Shown here: one piece after another, positions 17,800-26,314 of the stretch
How the letters are laid out: every line of letters begins with the position of its first letter
How positions within the stretch are numbered: position 1 is the stretch's first letter
Assembly: GCA_902509905.1 (NCBI GenBank)
Contig: CABWZI010000012.1
Coordinates: 1-50,007, forward strand
DNA: 50,007 nt
Direction: 5' to 3'
DNA from: an uncultured Gammaproteobacteria bacterium
Lineage (GTDB): Bacteria > Pseudomonadota > Gammaproteobacteria > PS1 > Pseudothioglobaceae
Notes under the pieces: generated by a model
What the model saw: only the letters and a program-made list of their open reading frames with translations
Databases searched by the model: none
What the model was told of the DNA's origin: nothing
Program-made: the position numbers and the translations under genes

Positions 17800-19392
17800 A
17801 TGCAATTTTTTTCTAAGAAAATTTCGCAAGTTTACCTCGTATTGTTAGTTGGAGCGTTTCTAACCTTAACAGGTAATTTTACATTTTTCGAAAAAACAAT
17901 GCAGATTTATCCGTTTGATGAAAACTCATTATTCGTTGTCTCGTTGTCTTTATTTTTATTTTCATTTCTTACATCCATCTTGCTGCTTGTTTGTTTTAGG
18001 TGGAGCATTAAACCAATTCTTATTTTTCTCTTACTGCTCTCGTCAGTATTAGCCTATAGCACCAATAATTATGGAATAGTTTTCGACCATAACATGATTA
18101 CTAATACATTTGAGACCGATGCCAGTGAACTTGGCGATCTCATGAGTATTCAATTCATCATATATTTATTTTTTTTAGGGCTATTACCATCGTACTTTGT
18201 ATGGAAAATTAAATTAACAAAAATTCCACTCATGCCTCAATTTTGGCAGAGATTTAAAGTATTTGTGACTTTGGTAGTTGTTTTTATAGTTGTCGTATTG
18301 TCTTTCTCGAAGCATTACTCTTCCTTTGCCAGAGAGAATAGAGATTTAAGGCTTTACATTACGCCTTCATATTTTCTATACTCATCAATTAAGTTTGTTG
18401 ACTCAAAAATCGAAACATCTGCCAAGCCTTTTAAGATTATTGGCGAGGATGCAGCAATTAATAAGAAGTCAGATAAAAGACGCTTAGTAATTTTTGTAAT
18501 TGGTGAGACTGCAAGAAGAGACCATATGTCTTTAAATGGTTATAGTTTGAAAACTAACCCTTTGCTTGAAAAAGAGGACATTATTTCCTTTAGTAACATG
18601 ACCTCATGTGGAACTGACACTGCATGGTCTGTTCCGTGTATGTTTTCATTGCTTGGAAGGGATAGCTATTCCCATGCAAAGGGAAAAAATATGAGTAATG
18701 TGCTTGATCTGGTCAGTCGTGCGGGTGCTAGCGTAGTTTGGCTCGAAAATAACTCGAGTTCGAAAAGTGTCGCAGATCGAATAGAGTTTTTGGACTTACG
18801 CTCTTCACAAAATAATCCTATTTGTGACCCCGAATGTAGAGATGAAGGCATGTTGGTTAATTTACAAAATTATATTGAAGAGCAGGATAAAAAAGATATT
18901 TTAATTGTTATGCATACAATGGGAAGTCATGGGCCTGCATACTATAAAAGATATCCTAAAGAGTTTGAAGTATTCAAACCAGTATGCAAGACTAATCAAC
19001 TCAATGAATGCAGTGATAATGAGATTAGTAACGCTTATGACAATACAATTCTCTATACTGATTATTTCCTCTCAAAAGTTATAGAGCTACTCAAGGACAA
19101 TTCTAAAGATTCTGATACTGCAATGCTTTATGTGAGTGATCATGGCGAGTCTCTTGGCGAAGGAGGATTATATCTTCATGGTATGCCTTACTTTATGGCA
19201 CCTGATGAACAAAAAGATGTTGCTGCATTTATGTGGCTTGATGACTCTATGTCGAAGCTTTTTGACAAAAATATTGTTATGGAAAATTCAGTCCTACCTC
19301 AATCGCATGATAGCCTTTTTCATACAATATTGGGTTTAATGGATGTAGAGACAGAGCTGTATCAAAAAAATCTTGATTTGATGGTTAAATAG
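17800..19392 (+). CDS. EptA-like phosphoethanolamine transferase
   Basis: This is an inner-membrane enzyme that moves phosphoethanolamine from phosphatidylethanolamine to lipid A or another envelope glycan. The N-terminal 170 residues have about five membrane spans and the EptA-type segment GIVFDHNMITNTFETD. The periplasmic sulfatase-like domain has the metal ligand E236 (VIGETARRDH), the nucleophile T274 between C270 and C280 (CGTDTAWSVPC) and the late DHGESLGE site. The cysteine spacing is that of EptA/MCR. At 530 residues it is complete. It stands alone between tatD and rplM with no two-component regulator nearby. The acceptor is not known. Confidence 0.88.
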   Translation: MQFFSKKISQVYLVLLVGAFLTLTGNFTFFEKTMQIYPFDENSLFVVSLSLFLFSFLTSILLLVCFRWSIKPILIFLLLLSSVLAYSTNNYGIVFDHNMITNTFETDASELGDLMSIQFIIYLFFLGLLPSYFVWKIKLTKIPLMPQFWQRFKVFVTLVVVFIVVVLSFSKHYSSFARENRDLRLYITPSYFLYSSIKFVDSKIETSAKPFKIIGEDAAINKKSDKRRLVIFVIGETARRDHMSLNGYSLKTNPLLEKEDIISFSNMTSCGTDTAWSVPCMFSLLGRDSYSHAKGKNMSNVLDLVSRAGASVVWLENNSSSKSVADRIEFLDLRSSQNNPICDPECRDEGMLVNLQNYIEEQDKKDILIVMHTMGSHGPAYYKRYPKEFEVFKPVCKTNQLNECSDNEISNAYDNTILYTDYFLSKVIELLKDNSKDSDTAMLYVSDHGESLGEGGLYLHGMPYFMAPDEQKDVAAFMWLDDSMSKLFDKNIVMENSVLPQSHDSLFHTILGLMDVETELYQKNLDLMVK

Positions 19393-19449
19393 ATCTTAAT
19401 TTTTGCCATCAACAGCTTCTGATGTTTAGGATAATTGCCAAATGAAAAC

Positions 19450-19478
19450 TTACATTAAGAATAAAAAGTGATTATAAT
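19450..19478 (+). promoter_or_regulatory. Promoter of the rplM-rpsI operon
   Basis: TTACAT (19450-19455) and a perfect TATAAT (19473-19478) stand 17 bases apart. The leader to rplM is about 30 bases. This is the best-looking sigma-70 site in the window, as expected for ribosomal protein genes. Confidence 0.7.
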
Positions 19479-19515
19479 AGTGCGCTTGTTCTAAACTGAC
19501 GTATATTAAAGAGTT

Positions 19516-19944
19516 ATGAAAACATTTAGTGCGAAAGCTCATGAGGTTAAAAGAGACTGGTTTTTAGTTGATGCAGATGGTAAGACTTTGGGTCGTTTGG
19601 CGACTGAGGTTGCATCTCGTCTTCGTGGAAAGCATAAGCCAGAATACACGCCACATGTAGATACTGGAGATTACATTGTTATTGTGAATGCTGCAAAAGT
19701 AGCTGTTACAGGAAATAAGTACAACGACAAAATGTATCATCATCACACAGGCTATGTTGGAAACTTAAAGTCAGTTCCATTTAAAGAGCTACTAGCTAAA
19801 AAGCCGGAAGAAGTTATTCAAAAAGCAGTAAAAGGAATGCTTCCTAAAGGACCTTTGGGTAGAGAAATGGCTAGAAAAATGAAAGTTTTTGCTGGCGAAG
19901 AGCATTCACATGCTGCACAACAACCACAACTATTAGAAATTTAA
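19516..19944 (+). CDS. rplM: 50S ribosomal protein L13
   Basis: L13 is an early-assembly protein of the large ribosomal subunit. The 142-residue sequence has the family start [14 protein letters not shown], then [27 protein letters not shown] and [10 protein letters not shown]. It leads the conserved rplM-rpsI pair. Confidence 0.98.
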   Translation: MKTFSAKAHEVKRDWFLVDADGKTLGRLATEVASRLRGKHKPEYTPHVDTGDYIVIVNAAKVAVTGNKYNDKMYHHHTGYVGNLKSVPFKELLAKKPEEVIQKAVKGMLPKGPLGREMARKMKVFAGEEHSHAAQQPQLLEI

Positions 19945-19956
19945 GGCATATTGATT

Positions 19957-20352
19957 ATGGCAGATAAAGAAGTATTTTATGCAACTGGAAGAAGAAAGAC
20001 ATCAGTTGCTAGAGTTTATATGACCAAGGGTAAGGGCGTTTTTACGGTAAATAAAAAACCTATGGATGAATATTTTGGAAGAGAGACTTCTTCAATGATT
20101 ATCAATCAGCCCCTAGATGTTGTTGAGATGCATAATAAATTTGATTTCAATATCATGGTTAAAGGTGGTGGTGATACTGGACAAGCTGGCGCAATTAGAC
20201 TTGGTGTTACTAGAGCATTGATGGCTTATGATGAAGCCACTCGTTCGGATCTAAGAAGTGCAGGTCTTGTAACCCGTGATGCTCGTGTTGTTGAGCGCAA
20301 AAAAGTGGGCAAGAAGAAGGCCAGAAAGAGCGAGCAGTACTCAAAGCGTTAA
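19957..20352 (+). CDS. rpsI: 30S ribosomal protein S9
   Basis: S9 is a small-subunit protein whose basic tail reaches the P-site t[16 protein letters not shown] near the start and the final [11 protein letters not shown] tail are diagnostic. I use the ATG at 19957 (MADKEV, 131 aa) because it matches the family start, instead of the TTG at 19951. It lies 12 bases after rplM and is followed by a strong terminator. Confidence 0.97.
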   Translation: MADKEVFYATGRRKTSVARVYMTKGKGVFTVNKKPMDEYFGRETSSMIINQPLDVVEMHNKFDFNIMVKGGGDTGQAGAIRLGVTRALMAYDEATRSDLRSAGLVTRDARVVERKKVGKKKARKSEQYSKR

Positions 20353-20372
20353 TCCGAACTTTAAGAAGTTTG

Positions 20373-20401
20373 AAAAAAACCCGCTTAGAGCGGGTTTTTT
20401 T
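20373..20401. terminator. Bidirectional rho-independent terminator between rpsI and the Bax-like gene
   Basis: The inverted repeat ACCCGCT-tag-AGCGGGT is flanked by an A-run on the left and seven T on the right, so it can end rpsI transcripts and also those of the convergent Bax-like gene. Confidence 0.88.
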
Positions 20402-20420
20402 ATATCTAATAGAAAAAATT

Positions 20421-21143
20421 TCAGTTTAAATAGTCGTGCCTTTCTAACTGGTTGAAGTTTATGAGTGTTTGAATTGACTCGATGTATTCATCTCCTGGGA
20501 AAGCGTAATTACCTAGACCTTGAGCAAGTAGGGTTCCAGTAATTGGTTGTAAACTTTCACGCTGATTTTTCCTCATTAATCGGAGATCCTCATAAGCATA
20601 GCTTCGATTTATATTAAGTACGTAATAGTCAATACAGTCTTCTAGAGAATTAAAGCTTGCTACCTCATGCGTGGCGTCCTCATCTCTATCTTTTGGAATT
20701 ACTCCACAGCCTTTAGTGAAGCACCAGATTCCAAAGTAATTATTAAAATCTTTGGCAAACCTTGATCTTCCCCAGTCAGATTCATTTGCAGCTTGTGCAA
20801 GAACGAGTGATGGTGGAAGAATATCTATGACTTTGAGTAACTCCTCTTTGGAGGGGGTTTCAACACGATATTTCTTTGCTAAGTCGTTAAGCTGATTGTC
20901 ATTTAGCTCATTATTAGATATAGCGTTTCTTAAAGCTACTATTTCAGCATTCTTCTTATGAATCACAGGTAGTAAATAGTTAAAAAAAACTTCCTTTCTC
21001 ACAACAGTACTTTCTATAGAATCAAAACTTGGCTTAAACGAAGAGAGAGATGCTGAAGAAACAAGAGAGCTGATTGTAAACAGCGCAAATAAGAGGAAAA
21101 GAGTTTTTAAATTTTTAAGGGTATTTCTATAATTATTGACCAT
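20421..21143 (-). CDS. Bax-like glucosaminidase-domain protein
   Basis: This is an exported or membrane-anchored protein with a hydrophobic N-terminal segment (about residues 10-30) and a C-terminal glucosaminidase (lysozyme-like) domain. The segment LPPSLVLAQAANESDWGRSRFA contains the putative catalytic glutamate in NESDWG. The run NYFGIWCFTKGCG and LLAQGLGNYA are typical of proteobacterial Bax proteins. It probably cuts peptidoglycan glycan strands, though the E. coli Bax role is poorly known. Length 240 is in range. It is transcribed alone. Confidence 0.82.
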   Translation of the reverse strand: MVNNYRNTLKNLKTLFLLFALFTISSLVSSASLSSFKPSFDSIESTVVRKEVFFNYLLPVIHKKNAEIVALRNAISNNELNDNQLNDLAKKYRVETPSKEELLKVIDILPPSLVLAQAANESDWGRSRFAKDFNNYFGIWCFTKGCGVIPKDRDEDATHEVASFNSLEDCIDYYVLNINRSYAYEDLRLMRKNQRESLQPITGTLLAQGLGNYAFPGDEYIESIQTLINFNQLERHDYLN

Positions 21144-21267
21144 TTGATAATCAATTCAGTATTGAAATTTGGTGATTATTATCCACAAAAAAATAATCTT
21201 ATTTACCTTATTTTTAAATTAAATTCTCAAGTTCAATTATATTTCAAATATGCAAGGTGCGAAACTC

Positions 21268-23037
21268 TTAGTGATTAAATTGAAGTTCACAGAGTCTCTT
21301 ATAAAGTTCAGATTCTGATAGTAATTTTTGATGAGTTCCCTCTGCCACAAGGCGGCCGTTATCAATCAATAGAATACGATCGGCATGCATAATGGTGGCA
21401 AGTCTGTGAGCAATGATGAGTGTTGTCCTTCCCTGCATTAATCTTTTCAAAGCCTCTTGAACCTTTTGTTCACTGTTTGCATCTAATGCACTCGTTGCCT
21501 CATCTAAAAGAAGTATTGAAGGGTCTTTAAGAATGGCACGAGCGATTGCTATGCGTTGACGCTGTCCACCAGACAATCTTACCCCTTGTTCCCCCAAGTA
21601 ACTATCAAAACCCTCTGGAAGTTTCTCAATGAAATCTAAAGCAAACGCTTCCTTAGCAGCAGCCTTAATCTGCTGAATGCTTGCAAGAGGGTTGCCATAG
21701 CTAATGTTGTGACATACATCTGCAGAGAACAGAGTCGGTTGTTGAGGTACGACACCAATATTTGCCCTAAGCTTTACCGGATTAAGACTGATTATATTGA
21801 CTTCACCGACTTCAATACTTCCGTTGGATGGGTCATAAAATCTTTGAATTAACTCAAATATTGTTGTTTTGCCAGAGCCAGATAACCCAACAATAGCTAT
21901 AGTTTCCCCTTTATCAACCTTGAAACTTATTTCCTCAAGTGCTTTTTCATCAGGCCTTGATGGATAACTAAAGCTAACATTGTTAAAGTTTAATGAGAGG
22001 GTTCCATCTGGCAAGTCTTTAGCTTGAGAGGGGGGTTGAATTTGTGATTCTTCAGAGAGTAATTCAAGTAGTCTTTCTGTAGCGCCTGCAGCCCTTTGAA
22101 GTTGTCCATAGATTTCAGAGATAACTGCTACTGATCTTGCCACCATAATTGCGTAAAAAACAAAGGAGGCTAGCTCACCTGCCGATATATCTCCATTTGT
22201 GACATCTTGTGCGCCAAACCAAATCATCGCCCCCAGTCCTGTAAAAACCAGAATCATAGCTGCGGCTATGAGCAAAGAGCTCTGCATAATTCTTCTCTTT
22301 GCTACGCTGAAAGCTTTTTCAACTTCATTTTTGAATGCTCTAGACTCTTCTGGCTCACGAGTGAAGCTTTGTACTACTTTAATATTTTGTACAATCTCAC
22401 CTGCGTAGGTTCCGATATCTGCAACGGTATCTTGACTCTTGCGCGATAGAGCTCTCAAACGACGACCATAGATGGCCATTGGAAGAAGAATGATTGGGAC
22501 AGCGACTAGGACAATTAAGGCAAGTTTGATATTAGTGATGAGCATCATCACTAATCCGCCAAGGAATAAAAGCGCACTACTTAAAGCCATCGAGATTGAA
22601 AATCCAAAAATGGACTGAAGTAATGTAGTATCTGTAGTCAAGCGTGCATTTATTTCTCCACTACGATTCATCTCGAAGTAATGTGGATGAAGTGTCAAAA
22701 GGTGATTGAATACTGCTAAACGAACATCATTACTGACCCTCTCACCAATCCATGAAACAAAATAGAACCTAAAAAAGGTACCAATTACCAAAGTGATTAA
22801 AACAACAGCAATGATAATCAACTGATGATGTTGAAGGGTATAAATTCCTTCATCAATGAATAATTTAATGCCTTGACCAAAAAGCAGGAAAGATAGAGAG
22901 GTCAAAATAAGTGCCATCAAAGCAATGGTTGCAATTTTTTTGTATGGTTTGATGAATGGTGATAATTTAAGAAGAATTCTTAAATCTTGTTTTTGAATTT
23001 TTTCAGCAGTGCTGACTTGTTTATTATTTAAGCTCAT
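21268..23037 (-). CDS. MsbA-like ABC exporter (fused membrane and ATPase domains)
   Basis: This is a half-transporter that would act as a homodimer in the inner membrane. Six membrane spans fill about residues 35-310. The ATPase domain has Walker A GLSGSGKTT, signature LSGGQRQRIAIARAIL, Walker B ILLLDEATSALD and H-loop IIAHR. Size (589 aa) and layout fit MsbA and its relatives. Whether it flips lipid A precursors or exports other lipids or drugs cannot be told from sequence alone, and the absence of a neighbouring lpxK argues against naming it msbA. It lies 31 bases after gpsA. Confidence 0.85.
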   Translation of the reverse strand: MSLNNKQVSTAEKIQKQDLRILLKLSPFIKPYKKIATIALMALILTSLSFLLFGQGIKLFIDEGIYTLQHHQLIIIAVVLITLVIGTFFRFYFVSWIGERVSNDVRLAVFNHLLTLHPHYFEMNRSGEINARLTTDTTLLQSIFGFSISMALSSALLFLGGLVMMLITNIKLALIVLVAVPIILLPMAIYGRRLRALSRKSQDTVADIGTYAGEIVQNIKVVQSFTREPEESRAFKNEVEKAFSVAKRRIMQSSLLIAAAMILVFTGLGAMIWFGAQDVTNGDISAGELASFVFYAIMVARSVAVISEIYGQLQRAAGATERLLELLSEESQIQPPSQAKDLPDGTLSLNFNNVSFSYPSRPDEKALEEISFKVDKGETIAIVGLSGSGKTTIFELIQRFYDPSNGSIEVGEVNIISLNPVKLRANIGVVPQQPTLFSADVCHNISYGNPLASIQQIKAAAKEAFALDFIEKLPEGFDSYLGEQGVRLSGGQRQRIAIARAILKDPSILLLDEATSALDANSEQKVQEALKRLMQGRTTLIIAHRLATIMHADRILLIDNGRLVAEGTHQKLLSESELYKRLCELQFNH

Positions 23038-23068
23038 ATTGATGAGTGAGGAACATCTCTAAAATTAT

Positions 23069-24043
23069 TTACTCATCACTCGGCTTTCTTAACAGAAGTT
23101 CGGTAACAGCATCTTTAGGAGAAATTTTACCTTGAGTAACTTGAAATACATGTTCACATATTGGCATTTCAACTTGGTGTTTTTGTGCCAAATTTAGTAC
23201 TAGCTCTAGTGCTTTATAGCCCTCAACAGTTGCATTAATATTCTTCAAAGCTCTATCTGATGCTATATTTTTAGCCAGCTCCTTTCCAAATCGCCTATTT
23301 CTCGACAAGTCATCAGAGCAGGTGAGAACTAGATCACCAATTCCAGAAAGCCCCTGAAATGTTAACTTATCTGCCCCTAATGCAACTCCTAATCTAGTCA
23401 TTTCAGCTAGACCTCTGGTAATTAATGCGGCCTGAGTGTTTGCACCAAAACCAAGTCCACTTGCAATTCCTGCGGCTATTGCAAGAACATTTTTAACTGC
23501 TCCGCCAACCTGCACACCTACAATATCTGAATTTGTGTAAGCACGTAGAGTTTTAGTCTGAATGATGTTGGACCAAAACTCTCGAGTCTTCTGATCCTTT
23601 GATGCAACAACAATAGCAGCTGGTTTTTGTTCAACAATTTCAGCTGCAAAAGTGGGGCCAGATATAACACAAGGATAGTGACTATTAATTTGATTACTAA
23701 AAGTTTCATGAAGGAGGTTTCCACTTACTGGATCAAAGCCTTTTGATACCCAAGCTAGTGGAGTCTGACCAATATCATCTTTAATGGCATCAAGCACATC
23801 AGAAAAGGAAGAGCTGGGGGTAGCAATAAGAACAGCCATCGATTTCGGTATAACCGTATAGCTAGAGTCAAGCTTAATATTTCTATTGAAGGATTTTGTG
23901 AGAGCTGGATGCTGATTACCAATGGTCTCAGTTTTCTCTTTATTTTTCGTAATCAGATAAATGGTATCAAATTTATCACTGAGGGCAATTGCAAGTGCGC
24001 TTCCCCATGCGCCTGCTCCAATAATAGTAAGGGAATTGTTCAT
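23069..24043 (-). CDS. gpsA: Glycerol-3-phosphate dehydrogenase [NAD(P)+]
   Basis: GpsA reduces dihydroxyacetone phosphate to glycerol 3-phosphate, the backbone for phospholipids used by PlsY. The N-terminal NAD(P) fold has GAGAWGSALA, followed by WVSKGFD, GPTFAAEI and the substrate lysine in GGAVKNVLAIAAGIA. Its 324 residues are normal. Only 5 bases separate it from the rhodanese gene, as in the E. coli yibN-grxC-secB-gpsA cluster, but grxC and secB are missing here. Confidence 0.96.
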   Translation of the reverse strand: MNNSLTIIGAGAWGSALAIALSDKFDTIYLITKNKEKTETIGNQHPALTKSFNRNIKLDSSYTVIPKSMAVLIATPSSSFSDVLDAIKDDIGQTPLAWVSKGFDPVSGNLLHETFSNQINSHYPCVISGPTFAAEIVEQKPAAIVVASKDQKTREFWSNIIQTKTLRAYTNSDIVGVQVGGAVKNVLAIAAGIASGLGFGANTQAALITRGLAEMTRLGVALGADKLTFQGLSGIGDLVLTCSDDLSRNRRFGKELAKNIASDRALKNINATVEGYKALELVLNLAQKHQVEMPICEHVFQVTQGKISPKDAVTELLLRKPSDE

Positions 24044-24048
24044 TTTTC

Positions 24049-24462
24049 TTATCTTTGTATCGGGAGGTCAGCCTTCAGCCAAGCATTAAAACCTCCCTTT
24101 AAGCTAGATACTTTTTGAAAATCATTTTTTGAAAGAATATCTGCAATTCGATCAGACCTTGTCCCACTTTTGCAATACACAAGAATATTTTTTGATTTGT
24201 CCAGTGAGTCCATCTTTGCTTTGACTTGACCCATTGGTATGTTGAGGTCGTTGCTCAGAAATCCGGCTTTCCTCTCTTTTTCCTCTCGAACATCTATGAT
24301 AATAAGCTCATCATCATCCATTAGTGAAACCGCCCCATTGGTATCAACCACTTGATATTTTCTATATTTCTCACTATAGATATTTACGATTAATAGAATG
24401 ATTAGGGCAAACAATGTTCCAGTTAGTAATAGCTCGCCTTGTAAAAATTGAATGAATTCCAT
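24049..24462 (-). CDS. yibN: Membrane-anchored rhodanese-like protein, YibN type
   Basis: A single N-terminal membrane span (residues 12-29) anchors a rhodanese domain. It has IIDVREEKERKAGFL and the active-site loop C97-KSGTRSD. A persulfide-carrying C97 would allow sulfur transfer, but the substrate of YibN is not settled. The 137 residues and the position just upstream of gpsA both match YibN. The gene begins 2 bases after trpG ends. Confidence 0.83.
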   Translation of the reverse strand: MEFIQFLQGELLLTGTLFALIILLIVNIYSEKYRKYQVVDTNGAVSLMDDDELIIIDVREEKERKAGFLSNDLNIPMGQVKAKMDSLDKSKNILVYCKSGTRSDRIADILSKNDFQKVSSLKGGFNAWLKADLPIQR

Positions 24463-24464
24463 AA

Positions 24465-25049
24465 TTATTTATTGTCCTGTAAAAAAGTATCAAGCATTTG
24501 ATGCCCGTGCTCAGTCAGAATCGATTCTGGATGAAACTGAACACCCTCGATGGGATGAGTTTTATGACGTACTCCCATAATTTCTTCTATTTCGCCAGAC
24601 TCTGTATTAGTCCATGCTGTCATTTCAAAACAATCAGGCAAGGAACTCTTCTCAGCAACTAAGGAGTGGTAGCGAGTTGCATTAAGGGGATTCTTAAGGC
24701 CTTTGAAAACACTTTTAGAGATATGATGAACTGGAGAGACTTTTCCATGCATAATTTTTTGAGCGCCAATGATATTGCCACCAAAGCATTGCACAATCGC
24801 TTGGAAACCCAAGCAAACTCCTAGTATTGGAAATTTACCTGCTAATTTTTCTATAAGCTCTAGTGAAATTCCAGCTTCATTGGGGGTGCAAGGGCCTGGA
24901 GAAATAACAATATATTTAGGATTTAACTCTTGTATCTCTTTGACCGTAATTTGATCATTTCTGTGAACAATTACTTCTTGACCTAGTTCACCAAAATATT
25001 GAACTAAGTTATAAGTAAATGAGTCATAGTTGTCGATCATTAATAACAT
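24465..25049 (-). CDS. trpG: Anthranilate/aminodeoxychorismate synthase glutamine amidotransferase subunit
   Basis: This class I amidotransferase supplies ammonia to TrpE (tryptophan) or PabB (folate). [19 protein letters not shown] and [13 protein letters not shown] are present, along with the nucleophile cysteine in [11 protein letters not shown] and the His/Glu pair in VQFHPESIL. In many bacteria one protein serves both partners. No trpE, trpD or pabB lies next to it in this window, so I cannot choose between the two names. Length is 194 aa. Confidence 0.9.
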   Translation of the reverse strand: MLLMIDNYDSFTYNLVQYFGELGQEVIVHRNDQITVKEIQELNPKYIVISPGPCTPNEAGISLELIEKLAGKFPILGVCLGFQAIVQCFGGNIIGAQKIMHGKVSPVHHISKSVFKGLKNPLNATRYHSLVAEKSSLPDCFEMTAWTNTESGEIEEIMGVRHKTHPIEGVQFHPESILTEHGHQMLDTFLQDNK

Positions 25050-25084
25050 ATTGAACTCAGAATGTAGGCGAAAAATAAGTAAGT

Positions 25085-25798
25085 TTATTTTACAGATAAA
25101 AAAGAAACAAAGTTAAGGCACTGAAAGAAGCAGCTAGTCTCCATAAAGCCACAATCACGAAGGCGCTTAAGATGATCCTCTTTTGATTCAGTAATGAGAA
25201 CATTTTCGATCGCTTGACGTTTGTTTGCAATCTCAAGTTCACTGTATCCATTCTCTCTCTTAAAATCCAAATGAAGTTTTGTAATATGATTTTGAGTCAA
25301 TTCATCATCAAAGTGAACCTTTTCGCTAATGATGAGAATGCCGCCAGGGTTTAGTCCCTCATAAATCTTTTTTATCAGGCTTGAGCGAAGTTTAACATCA
25401 ATAAACTGAAGCGTTAAATTCAAAACAACTATGGATGCATTTTTAATGTTAGCTTGATTAATGTCTTCACAGATTACATGCAGATTATCTACTTTATTAC
25501 TAAGATTTTTTTTGCACTGCCTAGTCATTTCCTCAGAGTTATCGATAGCAATAAATTGATTATTCTTGTTTTTATTATTTAGGGCGAGTGAGAGCATAAT
25601 AGCCCCAGTTGATGAACCTAGGTCATAGTAGTTGGTATTATTTTGACCATACATTCTAGCAATGAGACCAATCATTTGTATCATTGAGTCATATCCTGGG
25701 ACTGATCTTCTGACCATGTCATCAAACACTTTGACTACGTCATCATTAAATTGAAAATCTGCAATATCTAGTTGCTTATCGAATAATTTATCACGCAT
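25085..25798 (-). CDS. cmoA: Carboxy-S-adenosyl-L-methionine synthase
   Basis: CmoA makes carboxy-SAM from SAM and prephenate, used by CmoB to form 5-oxyacetic acid uridine in tRNA wobble positions. The 237-residue SAM-fold protein has [21 protein letters not shown], the glycine loop [13 protein letters not shown], and LNLTLQFID. The start overlaps the ubiC end by 8 bases. The usual partner cmoB is not next to it, but a link to chorismate metabolism (prephenate, UbiC, TrpG) runs through this stretch. Confidence 0.9.
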   Translation of the reverse strand: MRDKLFDKQLDIADFQFNDDVVKVFDDMVRRSVPGYDSMIQMIGLIARMYGQNNTNYYDLGSSTGAIMLSLALNNKNKNNQFIAIDNSEEMTRQCKKNLSNKVDNLHVICEDINQANIKNASIVVLNLTLQFIDVKLRSSLIKKIYEGLNPGGILIISEKVHFDDELTQNHITKLHLDFKRENGYSELEIANKRQAIENVLITESKEDHLKRLRDCGFMETSCFFQCLNFVSFLSVK

Positions 25799-26267
25799 AC
25801 AATGACTCCAAAAATATCTCAGTAACGAGCAAATTAGTTTTACCGATGGTAAAAGTCGAGCGTCTTGCCCATGAATTTTGAAAACTTCCTACCTCTAGAT
25901 GGCCACGCTCTATTTTGGGATCATCAAATAAAATTTCTCCAAGAGGTCTAGAGCCAATTTTTAAAATATCAATTGTATCCTCAGTCATTGGGATCAGTGA
26001 GCGAGCATTGACTACAGGTTTTTGATTTCCTAGAAGCTCAACCTCCCTAACAATAATTTCTTTGTTTTCAGGCGAGTTTAAAAGTTGATTTTCGCACTTG
26101 TAAGGCACACTTTCTTTTTGTGAGATGACATTAACTTCAAAGTCTTCATATTTCTCTTTAAGTTTTTGCGTTAATGAAGTACTATCCAACAACCAAATAC
26201 TAACATAAGATGGTATTTGCTCGCTTGGATCAAAGATTCGCCAATTAAATTTGTCTGGATTAAACAT
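25791..26267 (-). CDS. ubiC: Chorismate pyruvate-lyase
   Basis: UbiC splits chorismate to 4-hydroxybenzoate and pyruvate, the first step of ubiquinone synthesis. The 158-residue protein is recognised by IVREVELLGNQKPVVNARSLIP (active-site arginine) and the closing WARRSTF...LLVTEIFL pattern. Identity is modest, as usual in this diverged family. The prenyltransferase gene ubiA, its common neighbour, is absent. The gene lies between recG and cmoA on the same strand. Confidence 0.82.
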   Translation of the reverse strand: MFNPDKFNWRIFDPSEQIPSYVSIWLLDSTSLTQKLKEKYEDFEVNVISQKESVPYKCENQLLNSPENKEIIVREVELLGNQKPVVNARSLIPMTEDTIDILKIGSRPLGEILFDDPKIERGHLEVGSFQNSWARRSTFTIGKTNLLVTEIFLESLYA

Positions 26268-26314
26268 AAGCGCTGTATTTTACAAGAATCTAGGTTTTTT
26301 TAAATTCAAAAAAA

